Part shown: one piece after another, positions 19,946-31,365 of the stretch
How positions within the stretch are numbered: the stretch's first letter is position 1
Layout: each line of letters starts with the position of its first letter
Assembly (NCBI GenBank): GCA_963281255.1
Contig: OY725489.1
Location: forward strand, 3,348,001-3,412,000
Direction: 5' to 3'
DNA length: 64,000 nt
DNA from: Aphrocallistes beatrix
Lineage: Eukaryota; Porifera; Hexactinellida; Sceptrulophora; Aphrocallistidae
Program-made: the position numbers and the translations under genes
Notes under the pieces: generated by a model
The model's database searches: none
What the model was told of the DNA's origin: nothing
The model's input: only the letters and a program-made list of their open reading frames with translations

Positions 19946-22367
19946 TTACACTTTATTCCACTCTTGCTCGCATTTCCTACATATATAAGGGTCATCACCT
20001 ATATCCGCTAACCATACATCTTCACAGCCAGTGTGATACCAATTATCACAGAAATCACATCCCACCCAGTCATCATTCTTCTGGTCTCTCAGAACTGGAC
20101 AATCATGCATTCCGCATTTCTCGCAGGCATCATTATCATCCTTGTCAACGACAAGAATGGGAGAAGTGACTTCTTTACTGCCAGAAGAGAATAACTCACT
20201 ACCAAAGCATCCAGATTTATACGTAGTCGCGTCTTTTTCGCGTTTACGCCTTGAAGATTCGGCAATCAGGAATTGACTCTTCAGAAGACGCCTGCATCTT
20301 TTCTGAGTATCCTTCACAGCCTTTCTCTTGCATCTATTCCGTTCCTTATCCATCGTTACGAGGTGAGCTAGAGTCACATTAGTAGATTGCACTCCCATAT
20401 CCGCTAAGATCGATGCGAGTATCAATGAGCCTTCATTGAAAGTTGACACAGCTATTGACGCAGAAGCTTGGAGAGAGTATTGTCCTATCCGTTTTCCTTT
20501 AGGAGCATCGTGCCAGATAACTGAATGTAGGGATTCATTGGCATTTTGTGTTAAACCAAGCGTCAAGGCGGAACACATGTCTAAGCTTGCAAACTTCAAA
20601 AAAACATCTTGCAGTCGTGATAACTAATCTTCATTCAGATATGGTAGTCGCAGGTTGGGAGGTGGAATTGAGCTATCTTCGACTGAAAGTGCAAGAGTCT
20701 TTTGAAAGTAACACCAAGAGCTCTTTGAAAACGGACAACTTTCATGCTTCTCAACCAAATGATCGAGTAGTGTATAGAGAGCCTTTTGAATGTCTATCGC
20801 TGTTTTCCTTCTGTTCTGAACGATAACAAGTGTATAAAGATGGCCAATCCTCTGAACCTTTGAAGCGGGTATTGGTTTGGATATTAAATTTTTCGTTTTT
20901 CTTCCTCATTGCCTTTTTTAATCTCCCTTGTGCATGCCCTATGCACTCCTCCTTTCGTAGATTTTCCAATCCTTTGTACGGATCGCTTTCTCGTAACCGC
21001 TTAAAAGAGCTTGAGTCTCCATTGCCTACATATGTAGTATAAGCAAGAGAATGTTTGGTGACAGATCTAGCCCAAATTTCAAGTGCAGCTGAAGATTCCA
21101 TTCCTTGACTTGTCCCTGTTTAATTTGCCGGACACTCGCCTGAATGTTTCTTCCAGTATTCGCTATACTCATCTGGATCGTCTTTCTTCCTCTCTTCAGT
21201 CCATTTGAGACATTTGCTGCACACGCGTTCATAGATGACGTAGTCTAATACCTTACCGCTATATACCTCAATTGCAGCCGCGAACCCTTGATTCGAATAG
21301 TGGCCTCTTTGATGCCACGAACCGTCGTAACTTACAGTACAATTTTTACAGTCTGGGATATTTGATGTGTCGGCTGTGTCGCGTACAAGTTTAGCTGACA
21401 TAGACATGGATTGCTGACAGATTGTATTTGCTGATTCGACCAATTTCAAGAGGGAAACTTTGTTCATTCGCTTCCAGGTATTCTGTATTCCAAGGAGATT
21501 GCACGAGAGTAAGAAATCATTCCAACTGAGAGAAGTGCAGTGCACTGCTAATAAAGCCCTCACGTTCACTTCCGACTTTCTCCGGGATAGCATTTGGGGA
21601 TCATTCACTGCTTCCGTGGGTTGCATGTCAATAGGTAGGGAAGTGGGGAATTGGGCTATAACAAGATGGCAATAGCTACACTTTAATAATAAATATGACT
21701 GTAAGCCATCTCGAAAGGCGTATTGATATAGTTTGAGTGGTCCTGTACATTTTGGTTCAGTGCATCTTAATAGAGAGAATACCATGCTAAGTAAGTCCAT
21801 ATCGATAATTTGGGATCCATGTGAAATTAATAGATCACGAAATAAGTGAGTTTCTTCTTTACGCAATTTGATGCTTATAAATTTATTTGGAGGGGGAAAC
21901 TTTACTTGTTTGAATAGTCCAGATGTCGGCTTTGTTGGTAGTCTCTTTGCAGGTAGTGGTGTGAAAACTGATTTTCTTTTCAGTCCTTCCCCTTTACGAA
22001 ACTTCCCAACGTTGACTTTTTTTACTCTCCTTTTGCCTCTGAGTGAAGAAGAAGGAACTTTAATGGAGTTATCCGAATCTTCGGAAGTCTGTGAAGACAA
22101 GGCAAACTGTGAGAAAGTAGATCTGAGCTCAGTAGGAGAGGTTGAAGAAGGGATTACATCAGTTCGAGTATTTGGAACTTTGAATACGCAATCATCTTTA
22201 GTGACTGCTTGAGACAAGCAAGAGTCACTTGATTCTATACTAGAAGCGAAGGGAGATGGAATTCTAACCAACGGGAGATCGGCACTTCTAAATATTGGGA
22301 CAGTTTCTTGCTCCGAAGAAGACATTTCTTGTTCTGAAAAAGACATTGTAATTTGTATATTTATCAA
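19946..22367 (-). pseudogene. Mutator-like transposase with C-terminal PHD finger
   Basis: A near full-length gene of about 800 codons, read from an ATG at 22367 (or the internal MSSSEQ ATG at 22325). The N-terminal ~130 residues are Ser-rich and then basic (RGKRRVKKVNVGKFRKG). The Mutator-like transposase domain has a Cys-rich start (CTEPKC, KCSYC), DCKNCTVSYDGSWHQRGHYS (first catalytic Asp), ESSAALEIWARSV, YVGNGDSSSFKR (second Asp; the preceding D is N here), ECIGHAQGRLKKAM and TQNANESLHSVIWH. The end is a PHD finger: CEKCGMHDC, NDDWVGCDFCDNWYHTGC, DIGDDPYICRKC. Breaks: TAA at 21120-21122, a frameshift near 20888 in an A-rich run, and TAG near 20624; the frame otherwise stays open. Few lesions suggest recent inactivation. 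A C-terminal PHD on such a transposase may help chromatin targeting (inference). Confidence 0.88.
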
Positions 22368-22403
22368 TAAATTTCATTATTTTATAGCCATATTTATACC
22401 AAC

Positions 22404-22650
22404 TATATTTAGACTCTAGTTTCTATTTAGCACTGAAGGAATTGGATTCTTGCCTTGTGTTTAGATTTGAAATAAAGCATATACAATATTGTCTATTTTT
22501 AGACTCTAGTTTCTATTTAGCACTGAAGGAATTGGATTCTTGCCATGTGTTTAGATTTGAAATAAAGCATATACAATTGTCTATTTTTAGACTCTAGTTT
22601 CTATTTAGTACTGAAGGAATTGGATTCTTGCCATGTGTTTAGATTAGAAT
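22404..22650. repeat. ~87-bp tandem repeat, 2.8 copies, upstream of the Mutator-like gene
   Basis: Units at 22404-22490, 22491-22577 and 22578-22650, each starting tttagactctagtttctatt and containing gaaggaattggattcttgcc. They are nearly identical. They lie just 5' of the minus-strand transposase start, where promoter or subterminal binding sites would be expected. Confidence 0.9.
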
Positions 22651-23211
22651 AAAAAAATGTCGGTCGACAGACCAATAGTGCAGCTCCAGGAAGTGACTCG
22701 AAGGAACGTGAATATCGGAATACATCGGGAAAAACTCATTTTATAGCATTCTAATTTGAGAAACTTGGAATCTACATATTAAAATGCCTTATATTAGCTG
22801 TTGACAGCTCGCATTAGCTCAAATTAAGATTTTTCAAAAGGTGTGAAAATATGTATACATACATATGTTAGAAACTGAAAATATTTAGATTACCACTTTC
22901 AAATTGTGAAAATCGGAATCTACATATTGAAATGTTCTATATTAACCCTTGAGAACTCGCATCTAGCTCAAAATAATATTTTTTTCAAAAGGTGTGAAAC
23001 TATGTATATGTTGCAGGCTAAATGCGTTTTCAGGCCAAACGCGTTTGGCCTAGGCCAGATGCGTTTTCATTATTTTCTAAAACCTATGGGTGTATTTCTA
23101 ATAAAATAATTGAAGTTGTAATATATGTACATTATACCACGATTAGTAATCATAGGAATATCTTACAAACCTTTACATATTTCTCATAATTAGACTGTAT
23201 TTGTCATAATG
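22651..23211. repeat. AGTGCAGCTCC fragment and ~145-bp satellite-like repeats
   Basis: tcggtcgacagaccaatagt and gcagctccaggaagtgactc (22662-22703) are one end of the AGTGCAGCTCC family. At 22740-23000 two units follow: tctacatatt, tatattag, ttgagaactcgc or variant, aaaaggtgtgaaaatatgta. The same unit recurs at ~11925, ~27480 and ~27605. A short gcgttt/aaacgc palindromic patch lies at 23020-23070. No gene. Confidence 0.65.
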
Positions 23212-23407
23212 TTAATCATTGATGATTTTATTTACATACGATAGATTTTAAATTCAAAGTTATTGATTCAAAATACATTTGCTGTACTCGATTTTATAAA
23301 GATTCGTAACTCTGCCATTTGTTTGGTATCTCGTCCTATCAAACTCTAAAATACCTAGACTAAATATAGATTTTCTACCGCTCCATTAACTGAATGGAAT
23401 TTAAATA

Positions 23408-23692
23408 CAGTACATCCTCGCTAATCTGGACAGCTCTCGTTCAGATTAGTGAATTTGTTCCAATTAGTGAAATAACACTAATAAAAGGCATTAATTGTAA
23501 TAAATTTGTATTGTTAGAATATTAAGGCTATTATTTCGCCCTGATTGCTTACTTAACGAGTTTTTCAATTTTATTGATAGATTTAAGTTTATAACTTTTA
23601 TTCAAAGCACGGAGGAGAATAATAATATTTTTCGGGTGTTCGGAGTAACGAGGGTTCGGATTGGCGAGGTTCGGACTATCGAGGGTGTACTG
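23408..23692. mobile_element. Pogo-type MITE inside the P-element left arm
   Basis: Ends CAGTACATCCTCGCTAATC and gactatcgagggtgtactg are imperfect inverted repeats with a TA on the left. The sequence is absent from the matching place in the right arm, where gaatttaaata runs on directly, so it inserted after the arms formed. Confidence 0.8.
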
Positions 23693-24229
23693 TCATAATA
23701 TTTCTTAAACGAACGAATACCAGAAAGTAGGGGCGCATTCCTTTTGTCTAATCCTCTCTCTAAACAGCAAATAGATTTGTTGCTCACATAATGCAAGTTT
23801 TTTGTCAAACTATTATTCGATTTTCTTGTTATGAAACCCAAGTGTTTTGTGGCATTTTGAGTTACAGGTTTTGCGCGAACGTCTGCATTTGCATCTTTTT
23901 GAATTGCATCCTGATGTACAATTGCATTGTAGCTTGTTCCAAGGACTTTTATAGAATACACGGACGGGAAACTCGCAAAGTGTTGGAAAAAAACTAGAAG
24001 CTGATGTTTAAAATTTCATTAATTCCTTTATTTCAACCTTAACGACTCATTTTTTTAAAATTGGGTAGATTTTAACAGGAGAGTAACTCCTGATATTTTT
24101 TAACCTTTATGACCGTGTAAAGCTGAAACCACCCCAAAGAAAGAGCGAACAAGAAAATTTATCTTCATCATATTGCTTGTAGATACGATTTATTCCATGC
24201 TAATCGCTCCATATATATGCTAAATAACT

Positions 24230-25900
24230 TCACTCATAGTCTAGAACTGTCACAGGAAGTTTCTTACGTGTAATATACCCACAAATGTAGTATAACGTCG
24301 AGCGTTCAGAATCGTTAAGATTGTAGGATTCCTCAAAACAGTTTTCAGTTATTTCGATATCATCTTCATTATTTAACAAATTCTCTTTGCAACAGTCGTC
24401 AACTTGGTCGATGTTCGTTGTTGCAATATCCAAGAACAGTTTGACTCGAACTACTGAGCACTTGCTCTACTGATATTAATTACCTCCACTCAATTGGCGG
24501 TATATACCGAACTCTGATTCCAAACGATCAGATTGTAGTTTGCCAGGAATCACGTATGCCATACCTAAAGATAGGAATTGCCTAGTAACCTCAACTAGGC
24601 CGTTCAATGAACGCTGTAATGAATTTGCTTCACTCGTCAAACAACGAATCCGTTTACCACTCAGACCGTTGTCCATTTCCTTAAAATTGGTTGCCATTTG
24701 AAGTATGAAAGTTAACCGAGGGTCTTCAGGATCCGTAATTGGTCGTCGGTCGTCATCATTAAGTCGTGTTCAAGTATGGGGAGATTTAACATTTGTAATA
24801 GTGATGAGTCGCGTAACTTATCTGACGAATGCTGCTGTGTCATTATTTTGCTGCTCTCGTAAACGGGCCACTGTTTTATCATTAAAAACTGAAAACTAAT
24901 ATGCACTTTTTTTGTAAAAATTGCTTGGATATAAGGTCTGGTGATTTAATTGAGTTGTTTTATAATATTTACTTGTTTAGCTTGGTGTATAGATATTAAA
25001 TCTTTCCATTTAGTTTGAACTGCTGCGTCTGAACTTGGAAACCAATTATTCCAAATATTTATAGTCAAATGGATAGGGTCGTAGACTAAAAATAGGGAAG
25101 GAAAGGAAGAGTTTGGAATAGGGTGATCTATGGGAGTAATATCTGAACTAACGTACCAATCGTAATACAATCTGAATGTTTTTTGATTGACACTTAAATT
25201 ATCAGTCATCACGGAGAACACTACACCACCAGATCCATGGATGATATTAATAAGAATCTGCAATTGTTCAAACAGAAATTGCGCTGTTAAATTCATTACT
25301 GGAAGTAATCGAGCTACAGGATGCAGGAGCACCAAGTTAAGGAGATGGCGAACAAGATTTTTTTTTTACCCTTTATTAGCACTAAGTTGAAGATCATCAG
25401 AAATGACGAGTATTGACAGAAACAAGTGAGTCATCCAGTTTTACCAACCTTATGGAATCCTTCAAATCTTGAAAGGCTACGGATAGAGATCGACGGTATT
25501 TCACGAGATTATTCCAGCAAGAGATAGTATCTTTCTTCAGATTTAGTCGTTCTGATGTCTTTTTGACGTGTTTCAGACGATACTCCACGTTTGTCAATCT
25601 CCCGCACAATAGTTTTAGAGCTTTGTGGTGTGAGGGAATTCGGTAGACCAAATATGAATGGTGGGTCAGTTGGCTTGCAATTCGAACCTTGTACTTTTAC
25701 TGTCCGATACCCAGTAGGACAATATTTTATGCATATACGTACCAATATTCGGGGTGATTTCGGATATTAGCTTATTCGGAAGGCGGTCTACCCACCGCTT
25801 GCGCTCAACGAAATCTTTCGGGAATTTTTACCTCTTCTGGATTGGTATCGTAACCAGACTTACAGCTTTCTCCATTATTAAAGGTACATTTCCGCCCCAT
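24230..25900 (-). pseudogene. P-element-type transposase with THAP domain (THAP9-like)
   Basis: Relic of a P-superfamily transposase. The N-terminal THAP zinc-finger start is at 25900 (MGRKCTFNN, CKSGY). After a frameshift near 25825 comes RKRWVDRLPNKLISEITPNI and then CKPTDPPFIFG. The catalytic portion at 24946-25335 shows HPVARLLPVMNLTAQFLFEQ, GGVVFSVMTDN and FLVYDPIHL; the last is the conserved segment that normally continues to K-N-W. The C-terminal part at 24476-24697 has RLESEFGIYRQLSGGN, characteristic of this family, followed by a remnant with YICGYITRKK (24230-24433). At least five frame changes or stops separate these pieces. It lies between the inverted arms of the 23212-26541 element. 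Confidence 0.85.
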
Positions 25901-26541
25901 CCTAAGGCATAAAAGAACTCTAACAGGTTAACAAGTAAAATAAATCAAGATTGGGTTTCCTTATTTATTCCAAACAATTAAAAAACCCCGTTAAGGCTGA
26001 AATGAAGGAAATAATGAAAAATCAGTCTGTAGTTTTTTTTCAACACTTTGTGAGTTTCCCGTCCGTGTATTCTAGAAATCCATGGAACAAGCTACAATGC
26101 AATCGCACATTAGGATGCAATTCAAACAGATGGAAATGCAAAATCGCAAAAAACGCCACAAAACATTCGGGTGTCATAATAAGACAATCGAATAATAATT
26201 TGACAAACAACTTCTTTCAATACGTGACCACACACATCATCGTATATCTCGAACATTTATAGCAACTATTTGTTGTTTCCAGAGAGGATTAGACAAAAGA
26301 AATACTCCTACTTTATGGTATTCGTTCGTTTGAGAAATCTTGTTATTTAAATTCCATTCAGTTAATGGAGCGGTAGGAAATCTATATTTAGTCTAGGTAT
26401 TTTAGAGTTTAATATAACGAGATACCAAACAAATGGCAGAGTTACGAATCTTTATAAAATCGAGTACAGCAAATGTATATTGAATCAATAACTTTGAATT
26501 TAAAATATATCGTATGTAAATAAAATCATCAATGATTAACA

Positions 26542-26997
26542 AATCCAAGAAAAGGAATGTTTAATTCTTATTTTGTCTTGACCCAATTATCTTGTCTTTA
26601 CTATTTATTTAACTTTAGGTATGAATTTGAGAAATACTGAACAATATCAAAATACTCCAAGCATTTACCTAGAATTGAAAGTGTAAAGATATTCCTTGGT
26701 CAATATTCAGCTGCTACAGCCATTTAATTGCACGTACACAATCTAACTGCAAAATACATCCAATATTGCAATTGACCTTCCTCGAATTTATCACAAGCGC
26801 AATATTTCAACAGTAAGGCCATCCAATCACAATTGAATGCAACCCACCGCTTTGTAGACCTATTTTGCGTGGAGAGGAACATAGGGATGGCTATTAGATG
26901 AGGAGGAGGAGGAGACCGTCATTTATTAACAAATTATTACTACAGTCGAAACCGGGTTTTTTTACTATTTCTTTACAGGTTCAAACAATAAGAAAAA
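26542..26997. other. Non-coding stretch
   Basis: No gene or repeat family recognised; a short gaggaggaggaggag run at ~26900. Confidence 0.35.
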
Positions 26998-27065
26998 GCC
27001 TGCGCTGCTCACCTTGTAGACACTACGTGTCCGCAGAGTGTCCCTGAGGGCGCCTGGAGTTACTC
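26998..27065 (-). mobile_element. Helitron-like 3' box (diverged)
   Basis: gcctgcgctgc, tagacactacgtgtccgc and gagggcgcctgg keep the order of the CpG-rich box seen at 11055 and 61363. Confidence 0.5.
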
Positions 27066-27725
27066 AATCTAACCTATTTTGGGAATTTTTAAACTATATG
27101 AATATTGTAAACAAAAGCTAACGAGTAATTTCTCAAATGGATCTGAAAATGTAATATTCTAAATCTACACCCCTGAAAACCCCATATCGACCGTTGGAAG
27201 CCAGCCTCTAGCCTATTTTTGTAATTTGTTTATTTTATGTATCTATTATAAACAAAAGTAAACAAATAATTTATAATATTTACTTTATGTCTGTAATGTA
27301 AACAAATTTAAACAAATAATTTATGTTATTGACCTGAATTGTATATTTGAAATCTACACCCCTGAAAACCCCATGTCAATCATTGGAAGACAGCCTCTAG
27401 CCTATTTTTATAATTTGTTTTTGTATATATCAACATTTAATAGCTCATAAAATATACACATTGTTTCTTTCAATGTGCGAAAATCGGAATCTACATATTA
27501 ACATATCCTATTAGCCGTTCGCTTTTAGCTTAAAATAAGATTTTTTTCGAAAGGTGTGAAAATATGTAATGTGTAATAACTTATAAAACATTCATATTAT
27601 TACTTTCAAACCGCGAAAATCTGATCCTACATGGTAAAATACCTTACATTAGTCGTTGAGATCTTACTTATATCTTTAATTAAACTAAGCTTTGGTGTGG
27701 TGCTGTTAAAATATGAATATCCTTT
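27066..27725. repeat. Satellite-like array, ~186-bp and ~130-bp units
   Basis: aaatctacacccctgaaaac occurs at ~27163 and ~27350 (186 bp apart), each followed by cagcctctagcctattttt; another copy is at ~29360. Two units of the tctacatatt / aaaggtgtgaaaatatg repeat follow at 27475-27720. No gene. Confidence 0.65.
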
Positions 27726-27759
27726 ACTATTAAAACTTAGTGTTTGTGTAAATATGCTA

Positions 27760-27877
27760 CAGTCAACCTGTGTAATCAGTTATTTCATGAAGAGCCTAGT
27801 GATTTCACGAAATTACTAGGCTTTTCGTGAAAAACCCACACTCATTTCACGAAATCCCTAATTTCACAATCTGACTG
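27760..27877. mobile_element. 118-bp palindromic MITE
   Basis: CAGTCAACC at the left and aatctgactg at the right, with TA on both sides. Inside, tttcacgaaat occurs in both orientations, so most of the element can fold back. Confidence 0.65.
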
Positions 27878-27890
27878 TAACATATATATA

Positions 27891-28179
27891 CAGTAGAACG
27901 TCAGTTATCCGAACTTCAGTTATCCGAACCCCTTGGTTGACCAAATTAAAATATAATAAATGTATAAATGATGCATCCTGAGTTGAGAATTGAAATTATT
28001 ACACTGCCATCATTTTCTATACTATTGATGATACCTACATAAGCTAATAAGTATTTTATCCATATTCATCATTATGACTACTTAGTACTACTGACCATCT
28101 TTTCTAAATAATCACATAACAACTTCAGTTATCCGAACCCCCGCGGTCCCAACCCGTTCGGATATCTGACGTTCTACTG
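27891..28179. mobile_element. Pogo/Tigger-type MITE, 289 bp
   Basis: CAGTAGAACGTCAGTTATCC and ggatatctgacgttctactg are inverted ends flanked by TA; the ttcagttatccgaaccc word is repeated just inside each end. Non-coding. Confidence 0.88.
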
Positions 28180-28194
28180 TATATATATATAACG

Positions 28195-28657
28195 AATTGA
28201 TTGAAGAAACTACCAGGCACGGAAAGGTCATTTTTGGAATGTGGGGGGCTTTTGGCTATGGCTCCACTAAGTTCTGACCTCAGACGGAAATGTCGACTCA
28301 TCATGGAATTATGGCGTCATTGTCGCCTTTTTTATAATAAGAAATTTCAGTTTTTTGACTAGAAATCAGCCATTTTAGGTCATAGAAGGCTGAAATTTTA
28401 ATACAATGTGTATATAAATATATCTCACATATGATGCAGCTACCATCAAAAAATGATGACTCATCACTTATGACGTTATCATTACGCATCAAAAATTTTA
28501 AAAATTGACAAATTTGGTGATTTCTCGTGCGATATCGATTATAACAGTAGGACATACGTATTTAGAGATGTTATCTCCCTTTTAAGGTCCGCAGGGTGCC
28601 TTCGGCGGACACAAAGTGTCCGGCAGCCGCGGAGCGCAAGCAAGCGAACCGCGTTTG
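28195..28657 (+). mobile_element. Helitron-like copy
   Basis: Begins around gaattgattgaagaaactac and continues through gtcgactcatcatggaatta, aatttcagttttttgac, a CRE-like tgacgttatca and the CpG-rich 3' box (ggcggacac..gtgtcc, gcgcaagcaagcgaa). The immediate 5' TCTTATATATTAAAA end is missing because it abuts the MITE at 27891-28179. Confidence 0.7.
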
Positions 28658-28865
28658 TATCCTTTATATTAAAACACAATGGTTTTTTTAGTATGCTCCC
28701 TATATAATTATATTGGTTCTATGATCCAATATAATAATATAGTAGCAGTACTAAAATGAGTGCGGGTGTCCGGCCGGCCGTAAGTGGTGTACAGACCAGA
28801 GTTATATCGCCCTGAAATTTTTGCGAAGCTGCAAACATATATGTAGATCTGCACCTCCTCATAGA

Positions 28866-29057
28866 TTAGTTTACTTAATACGAAGTAAATTCTATTTATC
28901 TTAAATTTTCTGCTACAGTTCTGATTTCATTAATGTCAAATGACAATTCAGCATACTTACGTAGTACAAACAAGAATGCAACGTATTGTTCTCTAATATC
29001 CCCGAGGGTCCACTGGGTAACTCTGCGGACACACAGTGTCCGCAAGCAAGCGAAGCG
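28866..29057 (+). mobile_element. Helitron-like copy, 3' part
   Basis: acttaatacgaagtaaattc, ctgatttcattaatgt, gacaattcagcatact and the final gcggacacacagtgtccgc..gcaagcgaagcgcgcttgta box match 9715-9980 and, in its first half, 51230-51270 and 59415-59500. Confidence 0.7.
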
Positions 29058-29099
29058 CGCTTGTACTTATAAAAACCGGAAGGTGATGAGATTTTTTGA

Positions 29100-29259
29100 C
29101 AGTGCACGTCTACTCCATAATAAGAACCTACATGCGAGATTTGGTAAAAATCGGATTGTTAGATTTCACAGTAGCGCGAGTACGGACATACATACATACG
29201 GAGGGACGAGATACTCCGTCCATGCCATAAGGGCATCTCCCTACAAGAGCTGCACTAAA
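29100..29259 (-). mobile_element. AGTGCAGCTCC-family copy, partial
   Basis: Inverse of the 2837-3349 element: cctacatgcgagatttggta, gttagatttcac, a short acatacatacat tract, gatactccgtccatgccata and ggagctgcact-like end gagctgcact at 29249-29258. Here the microsatellite is only ~3 units long. Confidence 0.75.
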
Positions 29260-29269
29260 TGAATTTGGG

Positions 29270-29336
29270 ATCAGGAGGTTAGTTCATAATAAACGAATAT
29301 TCATATAAAGCGGGTTCATAATAAGCGACCATGACT
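29270..29336. mobile_element. Pogo-family right end
   Basis: gttcataataaacg and gcgggttcataataagcgac followed by catgactg match the right end of the 31449-33976 element. The left end is lost. Confidence 0.65.
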
Positions 29337-29875
29337 GTGTTGTACTGAAAATATGATATTCGAAATCTACACCCCTAAAAACCCCATGTCACCCGTTGGA
29401 AGGTCTTCTCTAGCATGTTTTTAAAAATTCATAGCTTGATAATTAGAGAATATTATGCAATATTACTCCAGTCTGCCCTTCCTGTAGGAGGGCTGATTTT
29501 ATTTGAGCTCAACCTAAACCTGAACCCGAACCTGGTACGAACCCGACACGACCCAACCCAATGTTGACAACTATGTATAATGTTATTTATTGAGGCTAAA
29601 TCCTACGTCTAGCATAATAATCGAAAACTGAATATCATCTTTCCCTGATTGCTTGATAAGGCCCCGGGGGGATAAGATGCGAACATTTTAGACATATGAA
29701 TACAAAACCATGTTATTTGTTAGGTAAACTGTCCATCATATTTTTTAGTCATTAGAATCCCAATAGACATTTTACTAGTGGTTTACTTCCTCCCCTGATG
29801 GGCTACTAATTGCCTGTGCACAAGTGATGCAAAGTCATCATGCGAATTATCATTAATTAAAAAACCCTAATTTGA

Positions 29876-29995
29876 CGAGGGTTCAAAGGTATAAATAGAA
29901 ATGACCCCACTTTCATTTTCAATTCAGTTCACTTTCAATTACCTTTCACTTTCAATTCAACATTCCGCGGCAACTAGGGTTTTAATGATTCCATG
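29876..29995 (+). promoter_or_regulatory. TATA-box repeat unit, copy 1
   Basis: gggttcaaaggTATAAATAg at 29880-29898, then aaatgacc and a pyrimidine-rich tail of tttcaatt/actttcaatt words. The same unit occurs at 31141-31250 and 31255-31365, and its TATA core occurs at 63987-63994. It looks like a duplicated core promoter; which transcript it would serve is unclear. Confidence 0.5.
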
Positions 29996-30212
29996 ACTTC
30001 ACTCGATTGGAATTTATCATCGAAATTTGCGTGCTTGCATATTTTAATTTATATGTGTAACAAGTTTCACAACTCTGGAATTGGTATGTGAGAAACTTCG
30101 TGTGTAGCCCAGCATTATATATACTAGTACAACTGAATAGGCTCAACAGAGTCAATAAATCTCAAAAATATGTCATCTGTTCAGCTTCTACAAAACACTT
30201 TCCTATTTTCTA

Positions 30213-30452
30213 TTGTTTCATTTTAAGTATAGATTGCAATATTTTATTAACAACTTGTTTTGGTTAGCTGAATTCGACTGCCAAATATTTACCGTTCCAG
30301 ACCTCATTCTAACATTCACTTTCCACTCACTCCCCAAGCAAATATTCCTCTGCCCAGTAGATGATCGAGTAGAACCAAGGCAACTTGGGGCAGAAGTGGA
30401 GAACATCAGTTACGCTTTCACACGAGTCCCAGTCCAGTTGCGAGGCATGTGA
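30213..30452 (+). CDS. Small unrecognised ORF downstream of a TATA unit
   Basis: A 79-codon reading that is open from ATG-like position 30213 to TGA at 30450-30452. The well-behaved part starts after tggttag at ~30262, which could be a splice acceptor: EFDCQIFTVPDLILTFTF, PKQIFLCPVDDRVEPRQLGA, ENISYAFTRVPVQLRGM. It is richer in G+C than its surroundings and lies ~320 bp downstream of the TATA unit at 29890. No family recognised; it could be a terminal exon or a chance ORF. Confidence 0.25.
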   Translation: MFHFKYRLQYFINNLFWLAEFDCQIFTVPDLILTFTFHSLPKQIFLCPVDDRVEPRQLGAEVENISYAFTRVPVQLRGM

Positions 30453-31140
30453 TGAAGCTAGAATCTATCAATTAGGAAAACAGAACTATGATTGAGATAC
30501 AAGATCACATGTTGGAAAATTCTCTTTATTGACTTTCATTTTTTTCAGTAATGTAAATTATTACGATCACCTACGTATAATATCGAGAGGGATACTGCTA
30601 AATCAGATGGATATTTTTCAGCAATTCATTTACGAGCCTCATACATGAATTCATAGCTACAGTTAGTGAGAACTACAATTACTACATGTATTCAACCAAA
30701 ATGCTGTATTCTACAATGGCGTCGTCCCCCGAGGGTCAACATGGGATTTCGAAAACATAAACGTCAGGATTTTTCCTCTAGGGGGGAGATCACTTAGCAG
30801 ATTTTATGATGCACAAAGCTAGCTGAAGATCTAGGGGCGCTGTAAGTCCCCCAATGGGGTCAAAGGGTAAAGCACCTTGAAGTTACCTGTAAATAACTCG
30901 AAATATGCTCAAACTCCCTAAATTTTAAATCCTGATAGGTGTATGAATTACTAGAAACTAGGAATACATTTTTACCAAGGGGGATAACAACTCGTTTGTG
31001 CTGCAATCGAAAATAGAATCCGGGGGAGGGGGGGTTCACTTGTAACCTGTGAACAGTGCGGTGTATGCCCCTGTACTAATAATTTCGAACCGGTGCTTCA
31101 CTAATTCCTTCACTAAAGTATTTAATTAACCCGAGGATTA
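30453..31140. other. Non-coding stretch
   Basis: No gene. Patches with taggggggag and ggggtcaaaggg (30770-30870, 31010-31030) resemble decayed element ends. Confidence 0.35.
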
Positions 31141-31365
31141 CTTGGGGTCAAAGGTATAAATATAAATGACCCAGCTTTCATTTTCAGTTTACTTTCAATT
31201 AACTTTCACTTTCAATTCAATATTCCTGAACGTGCTCGGATTAAACCCGGGAAATACTTGGGGTCAAAGGTATAAATAGAAATGACCCAGCTTTCATTTT
31301 CATTTTACTTTCAATTAACTTTCACTTTCATTTCAACATTCCTGGACGTGCACAGGTTTTAATTA
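31141..31365 (+). promoter_or_regulatory. TATA-box repeat units, copies 2 and 3 in tandem
   Basis: cttggggtcaaaggTATAAA at 31141-31160 and again at 31257-31276 (116 bp apart). Each is followed by aaatgacccagctttcattt and repeated actttcaatt words, ending near attcctgaacgtgc or attcctggacgtgc. No ORF follows either before the pogo element at 31449. Confidence 0.55.

Larger units (their letters stand above)
23212..26541 (-). mobile_element. P-type (THAP transposase) element with ~0.57-kb inverted arms
   Basis: The left arm 23212-24060 and right arm 25960-26541 are inverted copies. Their outer words are ttaatcattgatgattttat and its complement; further matches include gattcgtaactctgccattt, ttccattcagttaatggagc and ttgtctaatcctctct. 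The left arm is longer only because a 285-bp MITE sits in it. A minus-strand P-transposase relic fills the middle. Arms this long are unusual for P elements, whose terminal repeats are typically tens of bp. No clear 8-bp target duplication at the arm ends. Confidence 0.8.
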
